From an uncultured Actinomycetes bacterium (GTDB lineage Bacteria > Actinomycetota > Actinomycetes > S36-B12): 12,313 nt of DNA. Shown piece by piece: positions 5,625 through 11,684 of the stretch (the first letter of the stretch is position 1; the number at the start of each line of letters is the position of its first letter). The position numbers and the translations under genes were made by a program. The stretch lies in the NCBI GenBank assembly GCA_903848435.1, contig CAINGG010000459.1:1-12313 (forward strand), written 5' to 3'. Below the pieces are notes generated by a model. It saw nothing but the letters and a program-made list of their open reading frames with translations, searched no databases and was not told the origin of the DNA.

Positions 5625-7061
5625 CTACTCGGGAGCGATCTGCATGACCACGGCTTTCGGCTCGGTCATGAACTCCCGGCTGAAGTTGCCGCCTTCGCGC
5701 CCCACGCCTGAGTCACCGAAGCCGCCGAAGGGCGCGCGCAGGTCGCGGATGAAGAAGCAATTGACCCACACGGTGCCGGCGTTCAGTTTCGCGGCCAGGC
5801 GGTGGGCACGCGACAGGTTCTCGGTGAACACCATCGCGTTGAGTCCGTAGCGGGTGTCGTTCGCCAGTGCGAGGGCCTCGGCCTCGGTGTCGAAGACGGT
5901 GGCGACGGTGACGGGTCCGAAGATCTCCTCCTTGACCACGCGTGCGTCCTGCGGGGCGTCGGTAATGATCGTGGGCTTCACGCTCCAGCCCTCACCAAGG
6001 CCGCCGGTGAGGATCTGTCCGCCGCCGAGCGCCTCGGCACCGAGGTAGCCCTGCACCTTGGTGAAGTGCTCCTGGCTCGCGAGCGCGGCGGAGAATTGCG
6101 TCGCCGGATCCTTGGGATCGCCCATGACAAGCGCCTCGGCCGCCTTCTTGTAGCGCAGCATGAACTCTTCGTAGATGCCGCGCTGCACGTAGAGGCGGCT
6201 GCCGGCGAGGCACACCTGGCCGGCATTGCGGAAGATCGCCTCCACCGCCCAGTAGACGGCGTTGTCGAGATCGGCGTCATCGAAGACGATGTTGGCGCCC
6301 TTGCCCCCGAGCTCGAGGCTCACGGGCGTGAGATTGCGGGCCGCGACCGCGCTGATGATCTTGCCGGTGCCGGATTCCCCGGTGAAGGTGATGCGGTCGA
6401 CGTCGGGGCTCTCGGTCAGCGCCGAGCCCGCGGAGTCGGGGCCGTAGCCGTGGACGACGTTCAAGACCCCGGGTGGGAACCCTGCCTCGATCGCCAGGCG
6501 CCCGATGATCGTGGCTGATACGGGGGTGTCCTCGGCCGGCTTCCACACGACGGTGTTGCCCCAGGCGAGGGCGGGCATCACCTTCCACGTGCCGAGCATG
6601 AGCGGGAAGTTCCATGGGGAGATGGCGGCGACGACGCCCACGGGCTCCCAGCGCGTGTAGGCATGGTGGCCGGAGTCCATCGGCAGGGCATCGCCAGTGG
6701 ACATGCGCGCGTGGTCGGCGAAGAAACGCACGTTGAGGACGGATCGAGCAACATCGTGGCGGGACTGGGTGATGGGCTTGCCCATGTCGCGGGTGTCGGC
6801 CATCGCGAGTTCGTCGGCGTGCTCCTCCATGAGGTCAGCGAGCCGGTGCATGAGCTGCTGGCGCTTCTCGTAGCCCATCGACGGCCAGGGGCCGTTGTCG
6901 AAGGCGTTGCGTGCCGCGGCAACGGCACGGTCGGCGTCGGCCTTGCCTCCGAGCGCAATCGACGCCCAGGGAAGGCGCGTGTAGGGGTCGATGTCGTCCA
7001 TCGTGGCGCCGTCGAGCGAGGGCACCTCCTGGCCGTCGATGATGTGGCCGAAGAACTCCAT
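5625..7061 (-). CDS. NAD(P)-dependent aldehyde dehydrogenase (2-hydroxymuconic/aminomuconic semialdehyde dehydrogenase-like)
   Basis: This 478-residue protein is a complete ALDH. It shows PWNF (149-152, Asn151 for the oxyanion hole), WKPAE (173-177, cofactor lysine), FTGESGTG (226-233, Rossmann loop), LELGGKG (249-255, general base Glu250) and GQVCLAG (281-287, nucleophile Cys284). Near the C-terminus VNCFFIRDLRAPFGGFGDSG and GREGG resemble the ALDH8/2-hydroxymuconic and aminomuconic semialdehyde group, which oxidise ring-cleavage aldehydes to dicarboxylic acids; no other aromatic-pathway gene is in the window, so the substrate is open. The ATG at 7061 is chosen over upstream in-frame codons because GGAAGGGG lies 6 nt before it and the family N-terminus (FFGHIIDGQEV) starts right there. 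A hairpin-flanked gap separates it from the upstream gene, suggesting its own transcript. Confidence 0.9.
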   Translation of the reverse strand: MEFFGHIIDGQEVPSLDGATMDDIDPYTRLPWASIALGGKADADRAVAAARNAFDNGPWPSMGYEKRQQLMHRLADLMEEHADELAMADTRDMGKPITQSRHDVARSVLNVRFFADHARMSTGDALPMDSGHHAYTRWEPVGVVAAISPWNFPLMLGTWKVMPALAWGNTVVWKPAEDTPVSATIIGRLAIEAGFPPGVLNVVHGYGPDSAGSALTESPDVDRITFTGESGTGKIISAVAARNLTPVSLELGGKGANIVFDDADLDNAVYWAVEAIFRNAGQVCLAGSRLYVQRGIYEEFMLRYKKAAEALVMGDPKDPATQFSAALASQEHFTKVQGYLGAEALGGGQILTGGLGEGWSVKPTIITDAPQDARVVKEEIFGPVTVATVFDTEAEALALANDTRYGLNAMVFTENLSRAHRLAAKLNAGTVWVNCFFIRDLRAPFGGFGDSGVGREGGNFSREFMTEPKAVVMQIAPE

Positions 7062-7109
7062 GTGCGCCCCTTCCGCGAGCCCGCGAAATCGTCCCATGCG
7101 GGCCGCAGC

Positions 7110-7125
7110 CGGGGCCACGGCCCCG
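7110..7125. repeat. Short GC hairpin upstream of aldehyde dehydrogenase
   Basis: CGGGGC (7110-7115), loop CACG, GCCCCG (7120-7125) form a perfect 6-bp stem in the gap between the aldehyde dehydrogenase start and the Ala-rich protein stop. It may be part of the 3' end of the upstream transcript or a 5' leader structure. No clear promoter was found in this gap. Confidence 0.3.
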
Positions 7126-7156
7126 TTCCGGCGACCGGGATGCTGCTGGCGTGGCA

Positions 7157-7185
7157 GAGGGGGCCGGCCTCTGGCCGACCCCCTC
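7157..7185 (-). terminator. Strong GC hairpin after the secreted Ala-rich protein gene
   Basis: GAGGGGGCCGGCC (7157-7169) pairs with GGCCGACCCCCTC (7173-7185) over 13 positions with one C/A mismatch and a 3-nt loop. It begins 15 nt after the TAG stop of the minus-strand gene at 7201-7881. No U-tract follows, which is common for actinobacterial terminators. Confidence 0.5.
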
Positions 7186-7200
7186 GACAAGCCGCTGGAA

Positions 7201-7881
7201 CTAGGACTGCGGGATCGCTGCCTCCAGCGCGGCACGGGCGGCCTCGACCGCTGCCAGCGCGTTGTCACGCGCGGTCGTCATGGCCGCCGCGAAGGCCTCG
7301 CGCGCCGAGGTCGTCGCAGCCTTGAACGCGTCAATGGCCGCGCGTCGTTCCTCCTGCGTCGTAGCCGCCGCCATCGCGGCCTTGAACTGCTCGCGTGCCG
7401 GATCCGTCGCCGCCTTGAGGGCGCTCTTTGCCGAGATAAGGGCAGTGCGAAGACCCTGCTCTGTCGCCGCTATCGCCGCGCGGTACGCCGTGACTGCGCC
7501 GACCTGATCGGCCGGAAGCGTCGCCGTGTCGTAGGCCAGGAGTGCCGCTGCCAATGCGGCCGCATGCGCCGAGATCGCTGCGTCCTTGGCGGCCGCGTCA
7601 CCATCAGCAGCTTCGAGGGCGGCGCGAAGCGTCTCTCGTGCAGATTCGCGTGCCGCCTTCAATGCCGCGGTTGCTTCGGGTGTGCTGGTGCGGTCGACGT
7701 GCGATTCGAGCCAGCGATCAGTGCCGTGACCTTGCTGCCCATGGCCGCCGTGCCCTGGGCGAGACCCCTGGGACTGGCCGGGCCGATCGTGGGCGGCTGC
7801 CGGTGCGGCAGTGGCGGCCACAACACCGGTACCGAGAAGAAGTGCGGCTGCAGCAGCAGCCACCGGGCGACGGATCCTCAT
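7201..7881 (-). CDS. Secreted Ala-rich helical protein with His/Gly/Gln-rich N-terminal segment
   Basis: I do not recognise a named family. The 226-residue product has a signal peptide (MRIRR, Ala/Leu core, cleavage after APAAA at residue 30), then a flexible segment rich in His, Gly and Gln (31-53, with PGHGGHGQQGHG), then about 170 residues that are very Ala-rich with regularly placed Arg/Lys and Glu/Asp, expected to be long amphipathic helices. A degenerate 13-residue unit recurs: SARETLRAALEAA (80-92), PAREQFKAAMAAA (161-173) and SAREAFAAAMTTA (192-204). There is no cysteine and no membrane anchor, so it is probably periplasmic, wall-associated or released. The ATG at 7881 is preceded by GGGAGGG. 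It could be a surface coiled-coil or a metal- or polyanion-binding protein; this is guesswork from composition. Confidence 0.75.
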   Translation of the reverse strand: MRIRRPVAAAAAALLLGTGVVAATAAPAAAHDRPGQSQGSRPGHGGHGQQGHGTDRWLESHVDRTSTPEATAALKAARESARETLRAALEAADGDAAAKDAAISAHAAALAAALLAYDTATLPADQVGAVTAYRAAIAATEQGLRTALISAKSALKAATDPAREQFKAAMAAATTQEERRAAIDAFKAATTSAREAFAAAMTTARDNALAAVEAARAALEAAIPQS

Positions 7882-8046
7882 GGGCCCTCCCTGGTCGGGC
7901 GACCGGGCCGACGTGACCCGAGTCGTTCTCCAGCGAGATTGGCACGCGCCGACGCCTGGACGCGCGGCTCACAGGGCCTTCCCAGCGTTCCCTTACGGGA
8001 CTCTGACACTCCGCTGAGAACCGCCTTGCACGGAGCCTCGGCGCCT

Positions 8047-8070
8047 CCTGGCGGCGATCCGGTCGCCAGG
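8047..8070. repeat. Hairpin in the divergent intergenic region 7882-8129
   Basis: CCTGGCG (8047-8053) and CGCCAGG (8064-8070) are a perfect 7-bp inverted repeat with a 10-nt loop. The 248-bp gap separates the divergent Ala-rich protein and GlsB-like genes and contains no convincing gene; this repeat is its clearest structure. It lies about 50 bp upstream of the GlsB-like -10 and could be an operator. Confidence 0.3.
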
Positions 8071-8114
8071 CGCGAGCGACACGCCCCGAGGTGCCCGCCA
8101 CTGCCCATGGGGCG

Positions 8115-8123
8115 TGCCATAGT
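8115..8123 (+). promoter_or_regulatory. Extended -10 (TGc-CATAGT) for leaderless GlsB/YeaQ-like gene
   Basis: CATAGT (8118-8123) matches TATAAT at 4 of 6 positions, is preceded by an extended -10 TGn, and ends 6 nt before the ATG at 8130. There is no Shine-Dalgarno sequence before that ATG. No -35 match is visible, consistent with an extended -10 promoter. Confidence 0.5.
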
Positions 8124-8129
8124 CGCGCC

Positions 8130-8396
8130 ATGCAGATGTATGGGTTCTTCAGCGTCCTGGGCGTGGGCATCGTCATCGGCCTCATCGCCCGCATTCTGGT
8201 CCCGAGCATGCAGCCGATCGGCTGCATCATGACCATCCTGTGCGGCATCGTCGGCGCCGGCATCGGACTGTGGATCGGCGCGTCCTTCCTCGGCCAGGAC
8301 TGGGGCTTCAGCTGGCTCACGTTCCTGGTTCAGATCCTGGTGGCCGTCATCCTCGTCGCGATCGTGGCCGCTCTCTTCCGACGAAGTTCCGCCTAG
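8130..8396 (+). CDS. GlsB/YeaQ/YmgE family small membrane protein (transglycosylase-associated protein family)
   Basis: This 88-residue protein has three hydrophobic helices (about 5-23, 29-52 and 63-83) and the family pattern of glycine-rich first and second helices (GVGIVIGLIARILVP, then GIVGAGIGLWIGASFLG). It ends in RRSSA. The family is widespread, small and linked to general stress response and envelope adaptation (GlsB in Gram-positives, YeaQ and YmgE in enterobacteria); its biochemical action is unknown. The ATG at 8130 gives the normal family length, whereas extending upstream would add non-hydrophobic sequence. It is probably leaderless. Its TAG stop shares a CTAG with the stop of the convergent gene. 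Confidence 0.85.
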   Translation: MQMYGFFSVLGVGIVIGLIARILVPSMQPIGCIMTILCGIVGAGIGLWIGASFLGQDWGFSWLTFLVQILVAVILVAIVAALFRRSSA

Positions 8397-8785
8397 CCCC
8401 TCGGGGCGCTCTCGAGCGACAGGCCGTGACGCTCCAGCGCTGCGTTGAGTGCACGCGCTAGGTCGTCGACCGTGTGGGCGTTGCGCAGGGCCGCGTCGTC
8501 GAGAAGCATGACCATGCCCTCATCGGTCTCGGCGACCACGCATGGCTCCTGACCCTTTGTCATGGCCGCAACGGCCGGGTCCCGCTCGTTGCGGTGAACG
8601 ACCTCAAAGGGCACCGGGAGCGAGTCGACGTAGGCATCCCACTCCCGTCGGCGACGTACGGGGGAGTGGGTGATGTCGCAGAGGGAGCAGTGCCGCCCCC
8701 GGGCCTTGCCCAGGAGGTAGGCGACCTCCCCGCGCAGGCCGCCGTCCGCGTCGTAGACGCCGACCAGACGCACGAGTTCGGTCAC
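8393..8785 (-). CDS. Conserved protein of unknown function with HCSLCDITH motif
   Basis: This 130-residue cytosolic protein has no signal peptide or membrane helix. It begins VRLVGVYDADGGLRGEVAYL, then has HCSLCDITH (residues 32-40, with Cys33-x2-Cys36 and His40), LPVPFEVVHRNERD (56-69), and a C-terminal helical part (DDLARALNAALERHG). I recall similar HCSLCDITH proteins in other bacteria annotated as hypothetical; no function is established. The Cys-x2-Cys plus nearby histidines could bind a metal or form a redox pair, but this is inference. The GTG at 8785 has the TAGCCT hexamer 6 nt upstream, and the VxYDADG N-terminus starts right after it. It is divergent from the DinB-like gene (51-bp gap) and convergent with the GlsB-like gene. 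Confidence 0.75.
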   Translation of the reverse strand: MTELVRLVGVYDADGGLRGEVAYLLGKARGRHCSLCDITHSPVRRRREWDAYVDSLPVPFEVVHRNERDPAVAAMTKGQEPCVVAETDEGMVMLLDDAALRNAHTVDDLARALNAALERHGLSLESAPRG

Positions 8786-8791
8786 CCCTTC

Positions 8792-8797
8792 AGGCTA
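8792..8797 (-). promoter_or_regulatory. Candidate -10 (TAGCCT) for leaderless HCSLCDITH protein gene
   Basis: On the minus strand TAGCCT ends 6 nt before the GTG at 8785; the spacer is GAAGGG, which could alternatively act as a very close Shine-Dalgarno sequence. No -35 is evident. Confidence 0.4.
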
Positions 8798-8824
8798 GGC
8801 GCAGCGGCCCGAGCGCGCGCGTGG

Positions 8825-8830
8825 AAGGAT
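8825..8830 (+). promoter_or_regulatory. Candidate -10 (AAGGAT) for leaderless DinB-like gene
   Basis: AAGGAT ends 6 nt before the GTG at 8837, the same spacing as elsewhere in the window, and resembles the CAGGAT before pabB. It is a weaker match to TAnnnT (the first T is absent). Confidence 0.3.
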
Positions 8831-8836
8831 CCCGCC

Positions 8837-9325
8837 GTGGTTGCCATGACTCGCTCGCTGGAGCACCTCGCCTGGACCAACGACAAGCTCTTCGCCGAAC
8901 TCGCCGCGCTTCCCGCCGAAGCACTCGCCGCGCAGTACGCGCCCGACGCCTGGCCCGTGGGTCGCCTGGCGATGCACATCGTCAACGGAGCCGAGTGGTA
9001 CTGCTACTGCCTGGCGGGCATGCCCTGGACCGACCTGGTGTTGCCCACGGGGCCCGCGGACCTGGAAGTCCTGCGCACGCGGCTGGCCGAGCTCGACGCG
9101 GTACTGATTGCTCAGGCCGACCTGCCGGATGAACTCGTGGAGTTCCAGGACGAGGACGAGCGCGGGCCGTATGCGCGGACCGCGTTGCGCTCGACGATCC
9201 TGGCGCAGGCCTGCCTTCACGCTGCCGAGCACCGGGCGCAGATCGCGTGCGCATTGGAGATCAACGGCTTCGCCGGTATCACGCTCGACGACTATGACGT
9301 CTGGGCCTTCGCCGAGCAGGAGTGA
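8837..9325 (+). CDS. DinB/YfiT superfamily four-helix-bundle protein
   Basis: The 162-residue product fits the DinB/YfiT-like putative metalloenzyme superfamily. It has an N-terminal helix (SLEHLAWTNDKLFAELAALP), DAWPVGRLAMHIVNGAEWYCY with His47, and LHAAEHRAQI with His128 and His132: the three histidines that normally hold the metal in this fold. Relatives include thiol transferases using mycothiol or bacillithiol and damage-inducible proteins, but the role of this one is unknown; actinobacteria make mycothiol, so a mycothiol-dependent reaction is possible. The start is uncertain: GTG 8837 fits the 6-nt spacing from AAGGAT, and ATG 8846 is the alternative. The open frame extends upstream to 8474, but that part overlaps the opposite-strand gene and is not needed. 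The tRNA cluster lies 17 bp downstream in the opposite orientation. Confidence 0.8.
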   Translation: MVAMTRSLEHLAWTNDKLFAELAALPAEALAAQYAPDAWPVGRLAMHIVNGAEWYCYCLAGMPWTDLVLPTGPADLEVLRTRLAELDAVLIAQADLPDELVEFQDEDERGPYARTALRSTILAQACLHAAEHRAQIACALEINGFAGITLDDYDVWAFAEQE

Positions 9326-9341
9326 GAGCCACTAGATCGGG

Positions 9342-9415
9342 TGGGCGATACAGGATTTGAACCTGTGACCTCTTCCGTGTCAAGGAAGCGCGCTAGCCCC
9401 TGCGCCAATCGCCCG
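9342..9415 (-). tRNA. tRNA-Val (anticodon GAC)
   Basis: The minus strand folds as a full cloverleaf: acceptor GGGCGAT/ATCGCCC, D stem GCGC/GCGC, anticodon stem CTTCC/GGAAG with loop TTGACAC (anticodon GAC), T stem ACAGG/CCTGT with loop TTCAAAT, discriminator A. The 3' CCA is not encoded (next bases CCC). It is the last gene of the three-tRNA cluster. I see no convincing terminator in the short gap after it. Confidence 0.95.
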
Positions 9416-9429
9416 TAGGTGTTGCTCCG

Positions 9430-9500
9430 AGGTGGAGACGGGATTTGAACCCGTGTAGAGGGATTTGCAGTCCCTTGCCTCGCCTCTCGGCCACTCCACC
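9430..9500 (-). tRNA. tRNA-Cys (anticodon GCA)
   Basis: Acceptor GGTGGAG/CTCCACC, anticodon stem AGGGA/TCCCT with loop CTGCAAA (anticodon GCA), T stem ACGGG/CCCGT with loop TTCAAAT, and discriminator U, as expected for tRNA-Cys. CCA is not encoded. It lies 25 nt after tRNA-Gly and 14 nt before tRNA-Val, so all three are probably one transcript. Confidence 0.95.
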
Positions 9501-9525
9501 AGAGGTCCTGGGGTGAGGACCTTCG

Positions 9526-9598
9526 AGCGGACGACGGGACTCGAACCCGCGACCCTCACCTTGGCAAGGTGATGCGCTACCAACTGCGCTACGTCCGC
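9526..9598 (-). tRNA. tRNA-Gly (anticodon GCC)
   Basis: Acceptor GCGGACG/CGTCCGC, anticodon stem TCACC/GGTGA with loop TTGCCAA (anticodon GCC), T stem GCGGG/CCCGT (one G-T pair) with loop TTCGAGT, and discriminator U. It is the first gene of the Gly-Cys-Val cluster, an order common in actinobacteria. Confidence 0.95.
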
Positions 9599-9601
9599 GT
9601 A

Positions 9602-9615
9602 GGCGGCAAGCCGCC
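9602..9615 (-). other. GC hairpin in the 5' leader of the tRNA cluster
   Basis: On the minus strand GGCGG-cttg-CCGCC forms a 5-bp stem with a 4-nt loop ending 3 nt before the mature 5' end of tRNA-Gly. A similar hairpin precedes tRNA-Val(CAC) at 12250-12263. It may affect RNase P processing or leader stability. Confidence 0.35.
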
Positions 9616-9625
9616 AAGCCCCACG

Positions 9626-9655
9626 ACGATAGCCGACCGGCCGAATCTCGCTCAA
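9626..9655 (-). promoter_or_regulatory. Candidate promoter for tRNA cluster: TTGAGC-18-TATCGT
   Basis: On the minus strand TTGAGC (9655-9650) is followed after 18 bp by TATCGT (9631-9626); transcription would start near 9619, about 20 nt before tRNA-Gly. Both hexamers match the sigma-70 consensus at 4 of 6 positions. It lies back-to-back with the pabB promoter in the 85-bp divergent gap. Confidence 0.5.
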
Positions 9656-9671
9656 CGCGGCCCGGCAGGGC

Positions 9672-9677
9672 CAGGAT
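9672..9677 (+). promoter_or_regulatory. Candidate -10 (CAGGAT) for leaderless pabB transcript
   Basis: CAGGAT ends 6 nt before the ATG at 9684. No Shine-Dalgarno sequence precedes the ATG at normal distance (the spacer is AGGTCC). The spacing matches other genes in the window, though the hexamer is only a partial TAnnnT match. Confidence 0.35.
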
Positions 9678-9683
9678 AGGTCC

Positions 9684-10751
9684 ATGCGCGTGCGGGCAGG
9701 TGCGGCGTCAGCCCATGTCGGGGGCCTCGTCGGCATCGATCTTCAGGAGGTGACGGACGACGTCGCATCCCTTGACCACGGTGGTCGATGGGCCGTTGCC
9801 CTGCCGTACGACGGCCCTGCTGTGCTGGCGCGCTTCGGTCGCTGGGAGGTGGGAGCGGCGTCCGATGTCGAGGGACCCTGGTGCGGGCCCCAGGACTGGA
9901 CCACGTCGCTCGATCGTGGAGAGTACATCGACGCCGTGGACGAAGTCCGTTCACGAATCGCCGCGGGCGATGTCTACCAGGCCAACATCTGCCGGGTCAT
10001 GGCGTCGCTGATGCCCGATCCGAAGGCACGCGACATCGGGGGACTTCACGCGCTCCTGTCCGAGGGCAACCCCGCTCCCTTCGCGGGGATGCTGCGGCTC
10101 CCCGATCACGACGTGCACATCGCCTGTGCCTCACCGGAACTCTTCCTGCGCCGCGCGCACAACGTGGTGGAGTCCGGTCCCATCAAGGGCACCGGGCGGA
10201 CTCCTGCGGATCTGACCGCGAAGGACGAGGCCGAAAACGTCATGATCGTCGACCTCGTGCGCAACGACCTGTCGCGCGTGTGCCTGCCGGGCACCGTGAC
10301 GGTCCCCGCCCTGATGTCGGTCGAGGAGCATCCGGGGCTCGTGCACCTGGTGTCGACGGTGCGCGGCGAGCTCGTGCCCGGTGCCGGCTGGGCTGACATC
10401 ATCGGCGCCGCCTTCCCGCCCGGCTCTGTCACGGGAGCGCCCAAGATCGCCGCGCTTCAGATCATCGATGGCCTCGAGACGGCTTCCCGCGAGTTCTACT
10501 GCGGCGCCTTCGGTTGGGTGGATGCCGACCAGGGGACCGCGGAGCTGGCCGTGGCGATCCGAACCTTCTGGCGGCGAGGCGACGTGCTGAGATTCGGCAC
10601 CGGTGCCGGGATCACCTGGGGCTCCGACGCGGCGGCGGAGTGGGCCGAGACTGAGCTCAAGGCCGCCCGCCTCGTCGCGCTGGCGGCGGGTACGACGTTC
10701 CCGGCGACCGTCGCGGCCTCTGCCATGCTGCGGCCGGGAGGTGGGACGTGA
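9684..10751 (+). CDS. pabB: Aminodeoxychorismate synthase component I (PabB)
   Basis: This 355-residue protein has the catalytic chorismate-binding domain with GDVYQAN (95-101), ASPELFL (149-155), PIKGTGRT (166-173), DLVRND (190-195), PPGSVTGAPK (245-254) and GAGITWGSD (307-315). The lysine of PIKGT (Lys168) marks PabB rather than TrpE, which has PIAGT, because that lysine acts in the aminodeoxychorismate reaction. The enzyme converts chorismate and ammonia to 4-amino-4-deoxychorismate for folate synthesis. At 355 residues it is shorter than the ~450 of enterobacterial PabB: the N-terminal part before SLDRGEYIDAV is reduced. No glutaminase (PabA) domain or gene is in the window, so ammonia must come from PabA or the TrpG-type subunit elsewhere. 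It overlaps pabC by four bases (GTGA). Confidence 0.92.
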   Translation: MRVRAGAASAHVGGLVGIDLQEVTDDVASLDHGGRWAVALPYDGPAVLARFGRWEVGAASDVEGPWCGPQDWTTSLDRGEYIDAVDEVRSRIAAGDVYQANICRVMASLMPDPKARDIGGLHALLSEGNPAPFAGMLRLPDHDVHIACASPELFLRRAHNVVESGPIKGTGRTPADLTAKDEAENVMIVDLVRNDLSRVCLPGTVTVPALMSVEEHPGLVHLVSTVRGELVPGAGWADIIGAAFPPGSVTGAPKIAALQIIDGLETASREFYCGAFGWVDADQGTAELAVAIRTFWRRGDVLRFGTGAGITWGSDAAAEWAETELKAARLVALAAGTTFPATVAASAMLRPGGGT

Positions 10752-11581
10752 AGTACTGGGTGTCGGAGCGTGGTGGTCTCGTCGATCTCGACCACGCCAC
10801 GGTCTCGGTGCTCGACCACGGATTCACCGTCGCCGACGGCGTCTTCGAGACGCTGAAGGTCGTGGACGGCGTGCCCTTCGCACTGACCCGGCACCTGGAT
10901 CGCCTCGACCGATCGGCGGAGCGCATCGGCCTGCCGGCACCCGCGCGCGAGGGGGTTCGCGTCGCAGCGCTGGCCACCGCCGAGGCAAACGCCCGCGCCA
11001 TCGGGCCGCTGGCGCGGATGCGCATCACCTACACGGCCGGCGTCGCCCCGCTCGGCAGCGATCGCGGCGACGCCGAGCCCACGCTCGTGGTCGCAACCGC
11101 GCCGACGCACCCCTGGCCGGAGTCCGCGGCCGTGATCACCGTGCCTTGGCCGCGCAATGACCGCAGTCCGCTCGTCGGCGTCAAGTCGACGTCGTACATG
11201 GAGAACGTCCTCGCACTGGCCGAGGCCCATCGGCACGGCGCGGGGGAGGCGCTGATGCCCGACACCGTCGGGCGACTGTGCGAGGGCACCGGCTCCAACG
11301 TCTTCCTCGTGGTCGATGGCGAGCTCATCACGCCGACGCTGGCGACCGGCTGCCTCCCGGGTGTCACGCGGGCGCTGGTGCTGGAGTGGAGCGATGCCCG
11401 TGAGCGAGACGTGCCCATCGGGGCGCTGGCCGAGGCCGAGGAGGTGTTCTTGACCTCCTCCACGCGAGACGTGCAGCCGGTGCATCGGTGCGATGACGTC
11501 TCCTACGCCGCGCCCGGGCCCGTCACCCGTGCGGTCCAGGCCGAGTTCCGTGCGCGCGCGGCGGCATCACCGGATCCCTGA
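10748..11581 (+). CDS. pabC: Aminodeoxychorismate lyase (PabC), class IV PLP aminotransferase fold
   Basis: This 277-residue protein is a class IV PLP-dependent enzyme: DHGFTVADGVFETLKV (23-38), PLP lysine in VGVKSTSYMEN (Lys146), EGTGSNVFLV (179-188) and GCLPGVTR (201-208), EEVFLTSS (231-238). Branched-chain and D-amino acid aminotransferases share this fold, but the position directly after pabB, with GTGA overlap and shared direction, makes 4-amino-4-deoxychorismate lyase (giving p-aminobenzoate and pyruvate) much the best call. The GTG at 10748 is preceded by GGGAGGTGGG, a good ribosome binding site lying inside the end of pabB, so translation is coupled. Confidence 0.87.
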   Translation: MKYWVSERGGLVDLDHATVSVLDHGFTVADGVFETLKVVDGVPFALTRHLDRLDRSAERIGLPAPAREGVRVAALATAEANARAIGPLARMRITYTAGVAPLGSDRGDAEPTLVVATAPTHPWPESAAVITVPWPRNDRSPLVGVKSTSYMENVLALAEAHRHGAGEALMPDTVGRLCEGTGSNVFLVVDGELITPTLATGCLPGVTRALVLEWSDARERDVPIGALAEAEEVFLTSSTRDVQPVHRCDDVSYAAPGPVTRAVQAEFRARAAASPDP

Positions 11582-11595
11582 CGTGCCGGCCCGCC

Positions 11596-11653
11596 GGTTT
11601 GTCGCCTAGCGGAGCGATTCCGGCGCCTCAGACGCGGTTCCAGGCGACAAATC
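11596..11653. repeat. Inverted repeat between pabC and the PGPGW gene
   Basis: TTTGTCGCCT (11598-11607) and AGGCGACAAA (11642-11651) are a perfect 10-bp inverted repeat 34 nt apart, extending to 12 bp with one G-T pair. It starts 15 nt after the pabC stop, and its right arm reaches the -35 region of the next gene. It may be a long-loop terminator for pabBC or an operator; the AT-rich arms stand out in this GC-rich sequence. Confidence 0.4.
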
Positions 11654-11672
11654 GCGTGTGGCCGTTCCGCGT

Positions 11673-11678
11673 TACCGT
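11673..11678 (+). promoter_or_regulatory. Candidate -10 (TACCGT) for leaderless PGPGW-family gene
   Basis: TACCGT ends 6 nt before the GTG at 11685 with spacer GGAGGG. It is the same hexamer and spacing as at 4430-4435 and 4448-4453. The GGAGG would be too close to act as an efficient Shine-Dalgarno sequence. Confidence 0.45.
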
Positions 11679-11684
11679 GGAGGG

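Noticed and set aside
7882..8129. Possible riboswitch or small RNA in the 248-bp divergent gap
   Set aside because: Only short GC hairpins are visible, as expected in GC-rich DNA; no known riboswitch core or T-tract terminator was found.
6991..8232. 413-codon open frame on the plus strand
   Set aside because: It runs antisense through the aldehyde dehydrogenase and Ala-rich protein genes and out of frame into the GlsB-like gene; composition is Arg/Gly-rich shadow translation.
8474..8836. Upstream in-frame extension of the DinB-like gene
   Set aside because: It is wholly antisense to the HCSLCDITH gene, and the superfamily domain starts after 8837.
9380..9736. 118-codon open frame on the minus strand
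   Set aside because: It spans the tRNA-Gly and tRNA-Cys genes and part of tRNA-Val; such translations of tRNA clusters are a familiar false call.
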